A stretch of DNA of 64,000 bases from Streptomyces sp. WM6378. GTDB lineage: Bacteria > Actinomycetota > Actinomycetes > Streptomycetales > Streptomycetaceae. Where the stretch lies: assembly GCF_001279695.1 (NCBI RefSeq), contig NZ_LGDD01000120.1, positions 158,735 through 222,734 of the forward strand, written 5' to 3'. The notes beneath the pieces are model-generated. The model was not told the DNA's origin and searched no databases. It saw nothing but the letters and a program-made list of their open reading frames with translations. Of the stretch, positions 17,431-26,412 are shown in pieces (the first letter of the stretch is position 1; each line of letters starts with the position of its first letter). The position numbers and the translations under genes were made by a program.

Positions 17431-18111
17431 ATGCGTGATGTCATGACGCCGGCGATACGGCTCGACCGTCGCCGCTTTCTGCTGACCGGCCTCGGTGCCA
17501 CCGCAGGCGCGGCGCTCGCGCTCGGCGGGGTGACCACAACGGTGGCCGCCGCGGCCGGCACCCAGTGGCGCGGCAGGACCAGCGCCAACGGGTGGCGCGT
17601 GCTCGACTCGGCCCCGGCCCACCGTGTCGAGGGCACGGGTGGTGTCCACTTCGACGCGGCAGACGGCGATGTGGCCACCATGCTGACGCACGTGGTTCGC
17701 CGCTTCCACTACGAGATCGCCACGCTCGCGCCGGGCGAGGTCACCGGCCACGCCACGTCGCACACGGTGGCGGCGCCGTACGAGAGCAACTACCTCTCGG
17801 GTACGGCGATCGCGATCCGTCCGCTGCTCTATCCGGCGCGGGCGCAGGGCGGGTTCTTCCCGCACGAGCTCGTAGTGGTCCGCGACATCCTCGCCGACCT
17901 GGAGGGCGTCGTGAAGTGGGGCGGCGACCTGAGGCCGGCCAAGGAGTCGCACTTCCAGATCGACGTGAAGCCGGGTGACCCGGCGCTGCGCCGGGTCGCG
18001 GCGAAGCTGCGGGGCTGGGATATCAAGCCGGACGAGGGCGCGGGCACGATCGAGGCCACGACCCCGGCCCGGATGAAGGCGGCCAAGGCACTGGCAGCTC
18101 GCCAGCGCTGA
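17431..18111 (+). CDS. Tat-exported peptidase-M15-like protein with altered metal site
   Basis: 226-residue precursor with a twin-arginine signal (RLDRRRFLLTGLGATAG) and cleavage after the Ala-rich stretch near residue 45. The mature domain resembles D-alanyl-D-alanine carboxypeptidases of family M15: SNYLSGTAIAIRP stands where SxHxxGxAxD is expected, and ESHFQID where the second zinc His motif lies. The first His is Tyr and the Asp is Ala, so two of three expected zinc ligands are missing; catalysis as a classical M15 enzyme is doubtful and a wall-binding role is possible. An AAGGAGGGGG ribosome site precedes ATG 17431. It follows the DUF1906 gene after 169 bp. Confidence 0.7.
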   Translation: MRDVMTPAIRLDRRRFLLTGLGATAGAALALGGVTTTVAAAAGTQWRGRTSANGWRVLDSAPAHRVEGTGGVHFDAADGDVATMLTHVVRRFHYEIATLAPGEVTGHATSHTVAAPYESNYLSGTAIAIRPLLYPARAQGGFFPHELVVVRDILADLEGVVKWGGDLRPAKESHFQIDVKPGDPALRRVAAKLRGWDIKPDEGAGTIEATTPARMKAAKALAARQR

Positions 18112-18123
18112 CGCGAAGGCGGC

Positions 18124-18154
18124 GGGCCCGGGCCGTCGGCGGAGGGCCGGGCCC
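18124..18154 (+). terminator. GC-rich hairpin terminator
   Basis: GGGCCCGGGCC (18124-18134) pairs with GGCCGGGCCC (18145-18154) with one bulged base and a 10-base loop, 13 bp after the M15-like gene. The following gap 18155-18540 shows no gene or other motif. Confidence 0.55.
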
Positions 18155-18540
18155 CGATCCCCTGAGCGGCCAACGAGTCCGCCCTCGCTCACCCGCCGGG
18201 CCCCCGCGCGGCCTGCCGCAGGCGCCGCGATTTCGGTGACCGCCATACCTCCGCCCAACGGAAGCGCGCTCCCCTCCTCAATCCGCCGGATCCGGCTGAC
18301 AGGACAAGGCAGTTCAGCGCGGGCTCGCGGCTCACTCGGGCGGCCGGAGTGCGGCGCGCCTGCCGCGCCGGTACGAGACGACCGACCTCAGGTCGCGACT
18401 GGCGCGACCGGGGAGTTCATCGGACCGGGCGGCAGGGGGTGAGCCACACCGCACACCGCCGCGGCTACCGCTCGCCCCAACGGCCGCCGCCCCGGGACCG
18501 GTCGCCCGTGGAGGTTGCCGGCACCGCTGTCCGGAGTCGG

Positions 18541-19209
18541 CTACGCGCTGCCCGCGCCGTCAGAACGCCCACTCCCCGCTGAGCCCACGCCATCCGCACC
18601 GGCGCCCGGCCCGGCGACGGCGCCGAGCAGCCGGTAGGGCCGCGCACCGACAACGCCGTTCGCCTGGGTCACCGGTGTGTAGAGCAGGCCGTGGGCACCG
18701 TCCTCGCTCACGAAGACGTGGGCGGCGCCCATGCCCAGGGGCGGAGCCGCCCGAAGTCCGTCGGCGGTGGCCTCGGCCCATCGCTCGGCATGGGACGCCG
18801 ACTCACTCCCGGCGCGCGCGACGACGATCATGTCGGTCGTGTCGTCGCCGGTGCCGTCAGGTACGACGGTGTGCGCCAACCGGTAGCGGACCAGCCCGGG
18901 GCGCCTGATCCCCGGGACCTCACGGTCGATGCGGCCGACCATGTCAGCCCGGTGCTCGCGGACGAAGGCGAGGTGGGCCTCGTCGCTGGTCCACTGCGCG
19001 ACGCTGAGCAGCACACGCCCGTCCGCGCTCGCGAAGCAGCTGAGCTGCAGGAAAGCCTTGGGTCGGACCCTGACCGAGAGCTCGCCCCACTCCCCAAGCA
19101 GCGCGCGGCCCGCCCGGTCCTGCCGGTCCGGCGTGTCCACGATCCACTCGCTGATCAGCGTGGTCCCGGCGTCGAGCCGGGCCAGATCCGGCAGCTGATG
19201 CGTTGTCAC
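18541..19209 (-). CDS. Antibiotic-biosynthesis-monooxygenase (ABM) fold protein
   Basis: 222-residue soluble protein with dimeric ferredoxin-like (ABM) character. The first half holds TTLISEWIVDTPDRQ and LSCFASADGRVLLSVAQWTSDEAHLAFVREH, the typical 'quality-of-sequence' core of ABM-like proteins (strand, W-x-s-xx-a-xxxf). The second half looks like a diverged second copy (TDMIVVARAGSESASHAERWAE). ABM proteins include cofactor-free quinone-forming monooxygenases and haem oxygenases, but many have no known activity. The GTG at 19209 lies six bases after AGGAG. It is a single gene, divergent from the collagenase gene. Confidence 0.7.
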   Translation of the reverse strand: MTTHQLPDLARLDAGTTLISEWIVDTPDRQDRAGRALLGEWGELSVRVRPKAFLQLSCFASADGRVLLSVAQWTSDEAHLAFVREHRADMVGRIDREVPGIRRPGLVRYRLAHTVVPDGTGDDTTDMIVVARAGSESASHAERWAEATADGLRAAPPLGMGAAHVFVSEDGAHGLLYTPVTQANGVVGARPYRLLGAVAGPGAGADGVGSAGSGRSDGAGSA

Positions 19210-19594
19210 ACGAAACTCCTGTCGTCGCCCTGTGCCAAGGAGCATGGAACGTCAAGCGCGGTTGAGGTCAAGCCGGAGCCCAGAACCCGAGTTGCCGCCT
19301 GCTCGTGCTCGGGCGATGTCCACGCGGCCCAGAAGGACCGTCAAGTCGCCTCCGTCCCCCAGGAATTGCCTCCGGTTTACCCGCACTCCCTTCCCAAGCC
19401 ATGTGACATATGCAATTTTACAGACCGCAGAACCAATGAACCAAGCCGCGTTCATGCCAATTGATCAGCACGACCCGCGGGTCACCCGGGTCCGCTCCGT
19501 CGCGCCCCGAGGTCGGGGCAGCCGGGCGGGCCAGGCCCGCGGTACCCCCACCCGCCGCGCGCCGGAGCGCGGCCACACCGCTGGGAGGCGGCAC
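19210..19594. promoter_or_regulatory. Divergent upstream region, AT-rich patch
   Basis: This 385-bp region separates the ABM and collagenase genes. It contains an unusually AT-rich patch (CATATGCAATTTTACAG, 19408-19424) that is a good candidate -10 area for the collagenase promoter. I see no clear inverted repeat. Confidence 0.35.
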
Positions 19595-22132
19595 GTGAAC
19601 ACCCGACCGGACAGCCAGAGACGAAGTCTCACCGGCTTCCTGATACTTGCCCTCGCGCTCTGTCTCGGCATCGCCATGCTCGCCCAACCAGGCCGGGCCG
19701 CAGCCGCGGACGGCCACCCGGGGGCGGCCACCCCGTCCGCCAAGAACGGCAAGGCCCAGGCCGCGCCGCCGCCCGTCGGCTCGACGGCCGCCATGTCCGA
19801 CCGTTCCGACGCCCGCCGCAGCCCGATCGACGCCGCTCACCTTCCTCCGAACAGGCCGTTGACCTCGCCGACCCCGCAGAAGTCGAAGAGCAACGCGGCC
19901 AAGGGCGCCGCCGCGGCGTCCTGCACCCCGGGCGACTTCGGCAGCCGGACCGGGTCCGACCTGGTCGCGTTCGTCCAGGCGTCGACCACCGACTGCGTCA
20001 ACACGCTGTTCAGCCTCACCGGGACCAACGCCTACAACGCGTTCCGCGAGGCGCAGATGGTCACCATCGCGGGCGCCCTGCAGAACACGGCGCGCACCTA
20101 CCCGGGTGACAACTCCACCAACGTGTGGCAGCTCGTGCTGTTCCTGCGTGCCGGGTACTACGTGCAGTCCAACAACGCCTCCGACGTCGGCCCCTACGGC
20201 CCGACCCTGGCCACCGCCAGTGAGGCCGCCCTGGACACCTTCACCGCGTCCTCGCACTTCATGGACGTCAGCGCGGCCAACGGCGACATCATGGGCGAGG
20301 TCCTGATCCTCACCGACAGCGCCAACGAGCAGGCCCGCTACCTGAATACGTACAAGAAGGTGCTCAACGCCTACAACAGCTCCTACGACGCGTACTGGAG
20401 CATGGACACCGCCGTCAACGACGTGTTCACCCCGCTCTTCCGCGGCCACTGGAACCCCGCGTACATCTCGGCGGTGACCGCCGACCCGAGCATCATCGAC
20501 ACACTGAGCACGTTCACGCTGAGCCACCTCGCCAAGCTCAACGACACGTGGTTCTACCTGGATTCCAACGCGGGTACGGAGATGGCCCGCTTCCTCGACA
20601 CCCCCGCGCTCCAGGCCAAGGTGCGTCCGCTGGTCAAGGGCCTGCTCGGCGCGTCCGCCATCACGGGCTCGACCGCGCCGCTGTGGGTCGGGGTCGCCGC
20701 GATGACCGACGCCAACGACAAGGCCCAGTGCTCGTACTACGGCACCTGCGACTTTATCGGCCAGCTCACCAGCGCCGCGCTGCCGATCACGTACAACTGC
20801 GACGCCGGCCACACCTTCCGCGCCCAGTCCCTGACCAGCGCGGCCCTCGCCGAGGCGTGCAAGAGCCTTCAGGGCCAGGACGCGTACTTCCACGGCATCG
20901 TCAAGGACAACGGCCCGGTGGCCGACGACCACAACACCAACATCCAGATCGTGACGTTCGCCAGCCCGAAGGACTACCAGACGTACTCCGGCTGGATCTT
21001 CGGCAACAGCACCAACAACGGCGGCGAGTACCTGGAGGGCAACCCCTCCGACCCGGCCAACCAGGCCCGCTTCCTCTCCTACGTGAAGAGCGTCAACGAC
21101 GGCTTCCCCGCCGACATCTGGAACCTGAACCACGAGTACACGCACTACCTCGACGGCCGCTACGACATGGCCGGTGACTTCAACGCCGGGCAGGTCGTCC
21201 CGGACATCTGGTGGATCGAGGGCTTCGCCGAGTACGTCTCGTACAGCTACCGCGGCCTGCCCGACACCGAGGCGATCTCCGACGCCGCCCAGCACACCTA
21301 CCCGCTGAGCACGTTGTGGCAGAGCTCGTACTCCAACTCCGACCAGACCCGCACCTATCCGTGGGGCTACCTCGCCACCCGCTACATGGTCGAGAAGCAC
21401 CCGGCGGACGTCCAGAACATGCTGGCCAAGTTCCGCTCCGGCGACTACACCGGCGCGTACGCGGTCTACAACACCGGCATCGGCACCCGCTACGACGCCG
21501 ACTTCAACACCTGGCTCGACGCCTGCGCCGCCGGCGCCTGCGGTGCCACGACCAGCGGCCCGGTCGCGGCCTTCGACGCCACCGTCTCGGGCCTGTCGGT
21601 GAACCTGACCGACAAGTCGACCGACGCCGGCAGCACCATCACCGCCCGCGCGTGGGACTTCGGCGACGGTACGACCTCCACGGCCACCAACCCGTCGAAG
21701 ACCTACAAGGCCCCCGGCACCTACACGATCACCCTGAAGGTCACGGACGCGAAGGGCCTGACCAACACCACCACCAAGTCCGTCGCGGTGACCGGCGCCC
21801 TGCCCACCTGCACGAACGCCGACCCCCGGGTCATGGACCGGAACTGCTCCCGCTCCGGCCGCGCGGCCACGGCGGGCAACCTGGACTACATGTTCCTGTA
21901 CCTGCCGGCCGGAACGGTGACCCTGCACATCACCACCACCGGCGGCACCGGCAACGCCGACCTCTACTACAACCCGAGCAACTGGGCGACCAACACGTCC
22001 TACACGGCCCGTTCGATCAAGGCCGGCAACACCGAGAGCATCACCGTCACCAACAAGACCGCCGGATACCGGTACCTCAGCCTGTACGCGAAGACCGCGT
22101 TCAGCGGGGTAACGGTCACGACGGCCTACTGA
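19595..22132 (+). CDS. Secreted microbial collagenase (peptidase M9) with PKD and PPC domains
   Basis: 845-residue precursor of a zinc metalloprotease acting outside the cell. A signal peptide (LTGFLILALALCLGIAMLA, cleavage in AAAA near residue 40) is followed by an activator-like helical region (about 120-430) and the peptidase domain with HEYTH (about residue 513) and, after 27 residues, WWIEGFAEY, whose Glu is the third zinc ligand. A PKD domain (about 650-735: WDFGDGTTSTATNPSKTYKAPGTYTI) and a PPC domain (about 740-845) bind collagen in relatives. GTG 19595 has GGGAGG six bases upstream; the frame upstream is not signal-like. All active-site parts are intact. A strong terminator follows. 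Confidence 0.92.
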   Translation: MNTRPDSQRRSLTGFLILALALCLGIAMLAQPGRAAAADGHPGAATPSAKNGKAQAAPPPVGSTAAMSDRSDARRSPIDAAHLPPNRPLTSPTPQKSKSNAAKGAAAASCTPGDFGSRTGSDLVAFVQASTTDCVNTLFSLTGTNAYNAFREAQMVTIAGALQNTARTYPGDNSTNVWQLVLFLRAGYYVQSNNASDVGPYGPTLATASEAALDTFTASSHFMDVSAANGDIMGEVLILTDSANEQARYLNTYKKVLNAYNSSYDAYWSMDTAVNDVFTPLFRGHWNPAYISAVTADPSIIDTLSTFTLSHLAKLNDTWFYLDSNAGTEMARFLDTPALQAKVRPLVKGLLGASAITGSTAPLWVGVAAMTDANDKAQCSYYGTCDFIGQLTSAALPITYNCDAGHTFRAQSLTSAALAEACKSLQGQDAYFHGIVKDNGPVADDHNTNIQIVTFASPKDYQTYSGWIFGNSTNNGGEYLEGNPSDPANQARFLSYVKSVNDGFPADIWNLNHEYTHYLDGRYDMAGDFNAGQVVPDIWWIEGFAEYVSYSYRGLPDTEAISDAAQHTYPLSTLWQSSYSNSDQTRTYPWGYLATRYMVEKHPADVQNMLAKFRSGDYTGAYAVYNTGIGTRYDADFNTWLDACAAGACGATTSGPVAAFDATVSGLSVNLTDKSTDAGSTITARAWDFGDGTTSTATNPSKTYKAPGTYTITLKVTDAKGLTNTTTKSVAVTGALPTCTNADPRVMDRNCSRSGRAATAGNLDYMFLYLPAGTVTLHITTTGGTGNADLYYNPSNWATNTSYTARSIKAGNTESITVTNKTAGYRYLSLYAKTAFSGVTVTTAY

Positions 22133-22150
22133 TCCCGGCCTACTGATCCC

Positions 22151-22188
22151 GCTCGGTGCCGGTCCGCGGAAACGGGCCGGCACCGAGC
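22151..22188 (+). terminator. Strong hairpin terminator after the collagenase gene
   Basis: GCTCGGTGCCGGTCC (22151-22165) pairs with GGGCCGGCACCGAGC (22174-22188), 15 bp with a single G-U pair and an 8-base loop, 18 bp after the stop codon. Confidence 0.7.
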
Positions 22189-22304
22189 CGCGTCCAGGAG
22201 CCGGTGGGGCTGTCCCCACCCCTGCGTGGTGGTCAGCCGGATGGGCAGCGGGGTCTGCGTGCGGCGATCGTGTCGTGACAGCGATTCCGCACGAAGGGGG
22301 AACA

Positions 22305-23591
22305 GTGAAGCATCCCGTGAAGCACGCTCTCGCGCGCCGTACGGTGCTGGCCGGCGCAGCGGCAGCAAGTGCCGCAATGGTGTGGGGTACTGCCGGGAGG
22401 GCCGTCGCCCATGGGCGGACGGGGCCGGTGGCGCAGGGATCGGTGGACGCCGAGGTGGCTCGCCTGGAGCGCGGGCTGGTCGCTCTGCGGCGGGACATCC
22501 ACCAGCACCCCGAGCTGCCGGGTCAGGAGCGGCGCACCGCCGGTGTGGTGGCCCGAGAGCTGCGAGCGGCCGGCCTGGAGGTCACCACCGGAGTGGGCGG
22601 CAACGGCGTTGTCGGCGTACTGCGGGGCTCGCGTCCGGGCCGGACCGTCGCGTATCGCGCGGACATGGACGCCGTGCCGCCCCAGGACATCGTTGGGGGC
22701 GGCGCGGCGGCGGCCCACGTCTGCGGGCACGACATCCACACCACCGTGGCGGTCGGCGTCGCGCAGGTCCTGGCGCGGCTGCGCCGGCAACTGGGCGGAA
22801 CGGTGGTGTTCGTCTTCCAGCCTGCCGAGGAGAGCCTGTCCGGGGCGCGAGCGATGATCGACGCGGGCGTGCTGGAGCGCACCCGCGTCGAGGAGATCCA
22901 CGCGCTGCACTGCGGGCCGTTCCCTGTCGGCCAGTTCGCCATGGCCCCGGGCTTCGGGCTGCCGGGCCTGGACAAGGCGGAGGTGACTCTCTCCGGACCG
23001 GACGCGCCCGATACGGCGCGGCGGATGGCTGCCGAGATCGGCGCGCTCTCGACCGTGACACCGCCACAGACGCCCGCGGACATCGAGCGGCTCATCGCCG
23101 ACGCCCAGACACCCGACGGACCGCTGGCACGGTTCGTGACCGTCCGGGCCAGGGCGCAGGAGGCCAAGGTGAGCGTGTCCTACCGCTGCTGGCCGCAGGA
23201 GCGGTACACGGAGGTACGCCAGGACATCCGCCGCCTGGCCTCCTCACACCCGGGGGCCGGGGTGAGCTTCCCCGCCGACCCGTTCCCCGCCATGGTCTGC
23301 CCAGAACGCGACGCCCGCGTGCTCGCCCACCACCTGCGCCGCACACGGGGCCGGGACGCGGTCACCGTGCTCCATGCCGCCTTCCCTCCCTTCAGCGGCG
23401 AGGACTTCGCCCTCTACTTGGACCGTGTCCCGGGCACGTTCACCTTCCTCGGCGTCCGTGCCCCCGGCGCACCCATCACAACGGCCTACCCGCACTACCC
23501 CGACTTCGCCCCGGACGAGCGCGCCATCGGCGTCGGCGTACGGGCGATGACCGGCTGGCTCGCGGAGCGAACCACGGAGCGCGGAGCCTGA
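22305..23591 (+). CDS. M20-family amidohydrolase with Tat-like signal
   Basis: 428-residue protein of the M20D (IAA-amino-acid hydrolase/hippuricase-like) family. The N-terminus (HALARRTVLAGAAAASAAM) is a probable twin-arginine export signal. The mature enzyme shows RRDIHQHPELPGQE, the metal ligands in ADMDAVPPQD, HVCGHDIHT and FQPAEES, and the final motif FSGEDFALYLDRVPG. It should remove an acyl or aryl group from an amide, for example from N-acyl amino acids, outside the cell. GTG 22305 follows AAGGGGG by four bases. It is a stand-alone gene; the multicopper-oxidase gene converges on it. Confidence 0.87.
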   Translation: MKHPVKHALARRTVLAGAAAASAAMVWGTAGRAVAHGRTGPVAQGSVDAEVARLERGLVALRRDIHQHPELPGQERRTAGVVARELRAAGLEVTTGVGGNGVVGVLRGSRPGRTVAYRADMDAVPPQDIVGGGAAAAHVCGHDIHTTVAVGVAQVLARLRRQLGGTVVFVFQPAEESLSGARAMIDAGVLERTRVEEIHALHCGPFPVGQFAMAPGFGLPGLDKAEVTLSGPDAPDTARRMAAEIGALSTVTPPQTPADIERLIADAQTPDGPLARFVTVRARAQEAKVSVSYRCWPQERYTEVRQDIRRLASSHPGAGVSFPADPFPAMVCPERDARVLAHHLRRTRGRDAVTVLHAAFPPFSGEDFALYLDRVPGTFTFLGVRAPGAPITTAYPHYPDFAPDERAIGVGVRAMTGWLAERTTERGA

Positions 23592-23692
23592 TCGGCGACG
23601 CGCACCCCAACAGGGGCCGGGGAGGCTTCTGTTGGAGTGCGCTCGGGCAGGCAGGTCTCCACCGTGCTGGTGGAGAAGCGCGTTGCCCCCGT

Positions 23693-25588
23693 TCAGCCGG
23701 TGTGCCCCTCGTGGCCGCCGTGTCCGGCTCCGTGGTCGAACGCCATCGCCTCCTTGGGCATGACGACGAACGGCCGCATCATGCCCATGTCCTCGTGTTC
23801 CAGCAGATGGCAGTGGTACATGAACCGCCCGTACGCCCCCTCGAACCGGCCCATCACGCGCAGAACCTGACCACCGGGCACCCGGAACACGTCCTTGTAG
23901 CCACGCTCATTCGGCGCGAGAGGTATCTGCCGCTGCGGGTCGAACGCCACGGGAGTGCGCGTACCGCCCACCGTCGGGTCGAACCCCGACACGTCGTACG
24001 GATCGCGGCCGAGCAGCTGGAAATCGGCCAGGTGGATGTGCATCGGGTGCGTGACGGGCGGGTTCACCGCGAGGTTGAGGAAGCTCCACTGCTCGTAGGC
24101 GCCCTCGGCGATCGTGAAGCCCAGGCCGTCGTTGAAGGTGCGCGCGATGCGGCGGTACGTCTTGGTCGCGCCGTCCGCGCCGCGCACCTGGACGACGCCG
24201 TCGGCCGGCAGCCGCAGGTCCCCGGTGTCCTGGACCTCGGCCATCTCCCAGATCTCGGGGTGCCCGCCGCCGCCCTTCGTGCCGGGCGGGGTCAGCACGA
24301 CGAGGCGGTGGCCGTGCTCGACGTCGTGCGTGATCCTGCGGAACGAACCGGACAGGACGCTCGGCAGCTCGAAACCGTCGCCCTCGCCCGGCTCCCCCGG
24401 GTCCTCGCACGTGCCGACGCGGAACTCCATGACCTGCGGATAGCGCACGCCGCCCGCCACGTCGGGCACGCCCGGTGCCGCGTTCGGCCCCTTGTTGACG
24501 AAGCGGACGGTCCGGCCCGCCAGCGCCCGGAAGTCGATGAGGAGGTCCATCCTCTCGGCCGGGGCAATGGTGAGCGTGGGCAGGTCGTGGCCGAAGTCGA
24601 CGGACACGGGGCTCGGCATGAGCCCCCCGTCGCTGCCGATCTGGTGGAGCACGCCCGGGACCGGCCGGTCGTCCTCATCGACCAGCACCAGTTCGTAGAT
24701 CCGGGCATTGGACGCGTTGACCAGCCGGAAGCGGTACCAGGCGGGGTCCACGTCGGCGTACGGCCAGATGCGGCCGTTGACCGTCGTGTACGGACCCGTG
24801 AAGGGCAGCGTCACCGGCTTGCCCGTCTCGGCGTTCTTCGGGTCGACGACGACCGTCTTGTGCAGCAGGCGGCCGGTGAGCCGGCCGTCGTCGTCCGTGT
24901 CCAGATTGCGGTCGGCGAGCAGGAGCGGTATCTCCCGCTCACCGGACGGAAGTTGAAGTGCGTCCTCCTCGTCGTCCCTCACCAGGTACGTGCCGTACAG
25001 ACCCGTGTGGACGTTCCACCGGGTGATGTTCATCGCGTGGTCGTGGTACCACCACTGCACCGCCCGATGGTCGTTCGGGTACTCCGAGAGCTGGGCATCG
25101 CCGTACCCCACGGCATTGTCCGCCCAGCCGTCGTTGCCGCCACCGGTACGGGCGCCGTGCAGGTGCGTCACCGTCCAGGCCGGCAGCGCCACGACGCCCT
25201 TGTTGGGCTCCGCACCGCCGCGCCCCGGCTCGGTGGACGGCGAGGGCGCGGCCAACGGAACCTCGACGGCGGTGACGGGATATTCGCTGCCTTTCGGGAC
25301 GCGGTTGGTCCACGCGATGCGCACCCTCTGTCCGCGCCGCACCTCAATGGTGGGTCCCGGCACGTGCCCCCCGTACCCCCACATCAGAGTGGGCGGCAGC
25401 TGCGGATGCAGCCTCACCCACGTCGGCCGTACGGCGATCTCTGTTTCCTCGCGTACGTCACCGGAGGCCGGGCGCAGCACCGGTGGGACGGGCAACTGCG
25501 CGATGTACGGCCTCAGTTCACCGTCCTTCGGGGTCGGTGACGCCTCGCCGGTCAGCCGGTCCGCGATGCGTTCGATGATGTCGGTCAA
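23693..25588 (-). CDS. Multicopper oxidase, phenoxazinone-synthase/CotA-like
   Basis: About 631-residue, three-cupredoxin copper oxidase. All copper motifs are present: THLHG (about residue 144), WWYHDHAM (about 181-188), [10 protein letters not shown] (about 520) and [14 protein letters not shown] (about 595-608), the last giving the type-1 and trinuclear ligands with an axial Met. Overall size and the N-terminus [10 protein letters not shown] match Streptomyces phenoxazinone synthase and spore-coat-like laccases, which oxidise 2-aminophenols or phenols with O2. The C-terminus is His-rich. TTG at 25588 was chosen because homologues start there and GGGGG lies nine bases upstream; the frame is open to 25636. 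No signal peptide is visible. The gene is divergent from the flavodoxin gene. Confidence 0.88.
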   Translation of the reverse strand: MTDIIERIADRLTGEASPTPKDGELRPYIAQLPVPPVLRPASGDVREETEIAVRPTWVRLHPQLPPTLMWGYGGHVPGPTIEVRRGQRVRIAWTNRVPKGSEYPVTAVEVPLAAPSPSTEPGRGGAEPNKGVVALPAWTVTHLHGARTGGGNDGWADNAVGYGDAQLSEYPNDHRAVQWWYHDHAMNITRWNVHTGLYGTYLVRDDEEDALQLPSGEREIPLLLADRNLDTDDDGRLTGRLLHKTVVVDPKNAETGKPVTLPFTGPYTTVNGRIWPYADVDPAWYRFRLVNASNARIYELVLVDEDDRPVPGVLHQIGSDGGLMPSPVSVDFGHDLPTLTIAPAERMDLLIDFRALAGRTVRFVNKGPNAAPGVPDVAGGVRYPQVMEFRVGTCEDPGEPGEGDGFELPSVLSGSFRRITHDVEHGHRLVVLTPPGTKGGGGHPEIWEMAEVQDTGDLRLPADGVVQVRGADGATKTYRRIARTFNDGLGFTIAEGAYEQWSFLNLAVNPPVTHPMHIHLADFQLLGRDPYDVSGFDPTVGGTRTPVAFDPQRQIPLAPNERGYKDVFRVPGGQVLRVMGRFEGAYGRFMYHCHLLEHEDMGMMRPFVVMPKEAMAFDHGAGHGGHEGHTG

Positions 25589-25878
25589 GATGGAACACCC
25601 CCGTGTTCTCGTCTCGTGCACCGTCGCGCAGGTCAATGCGCGCGGTGACCCCCATCAGGCGGCCAGGTCAACGGCCACCCACATCACTAGACGTCCGGCG
25701 CGCCACAAAAGTTCACTGAATCCCTCATTCCGCACTAAAAGCCCGCGAAGTCGTGCGGCGTCGACTCCGGGCGTTCGACCCGGACGAAGGTGATGGGGGT
25801 CACAGTCGTGCGGTGTCACGGTCTCGGGTCGGGCCGTGTCCCATGGGCGGGAATCGTGGAAGTGAAAGGAGCATCGCC

Positions 25879-26361
25879 ATGAAGGCCATGATCGTGTGTG
25901 TCTCCGTGTCGCACGGCAACACCAAGAGGATCGCCGACGCCATGGGCCACGTCCTGGAGGCCCCTGTCGTCACCCCCGAACAGGTCGATCTGGCGGAACT
26001 CTCCGCCTGCGACCTCGTGGGATTCGGCTCGGGGATCTTCTCCATGGCCTTCCATCCACGACTGCGCGAGTTCGTCCGGTCCCTCCCGAAGGAAGATCGG
26101 GGCAAGGCATTCGTATTCGCCACCAGCGGACTTCCAGAAGCACCGTTCCGGCCCTACACCCGCCCTCTGCTACAGCTTCTCCAGCAGAAGGGTTTCGAGG
26201 CGATCGACGCCTTCTCGTGCCGCGCGTTGGACACCTGGCTTCCCTTCAAGCCGATCGGCGGCATCAGGAAGCAACACCCCAACGCCGCCGACCTGGAGGC
26301 GGCGCGGGCGTTCGCCGAGGGCCTGCGAGCGAGGATCCACACCCCGTCCCGGCCGGCCTGA
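25879..26361 (+). CDS. Flavodoxin-family protein
   Basis: 160-residue cytosolic FMN-binding protein. The N-terminal strand and phosphate loop are MIVCVSVSHGNTKRIADAM (flavodoxin-like S-x-x-G-N-T), the middle DLVGFGSGIFSMAFHP is the second FMN contact, and FVFATSGLPEA the third. It would carry one or two electrons, probably as a domain-like flavodoxin reductase or protoporphyrinogen-oxidase-like protein. AAAGGAG lies eight bases upstream of ATG 25879. The gene is divergent from the multicopper oxidase, so a redox link between the two is possible but unproven. Confidence 0.83.
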   Translation: MKAMIVCVSVSHGNTKRIADAMGHVLEAPVVTPEQVDLAELSACDLVGFGSGIFSMAFHPRLREFVRSLPKEDRGKAFVFATSGLPEAPFRPYTRPLLQLLQQKGFEAIDAFSCRALDTWLPFKPIGGIRKQHPNAADLEAARAFAEGLRARIHTPSRPA

Positions 26362-26412
26362 CCGGGCCACCACGCGATCGTCGGCCGTCGCGCGGGACCC
26401 GGGCCGGGGCGC

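Noticed and set aside
19418..22498. Very long open frame antisense to the collagenase gene
   Set aside because: It arises from GC-rich third positions of the sense gene; the predicted protein is low-complexity Gly/Arg/Val with no known motif, whereas the sense strand has full M9, PKD and PPC domains. The same applies to long antisense frames over 14.7-17.2 kb, 22.2-25.5 kb and 27.7-29.7 kb.
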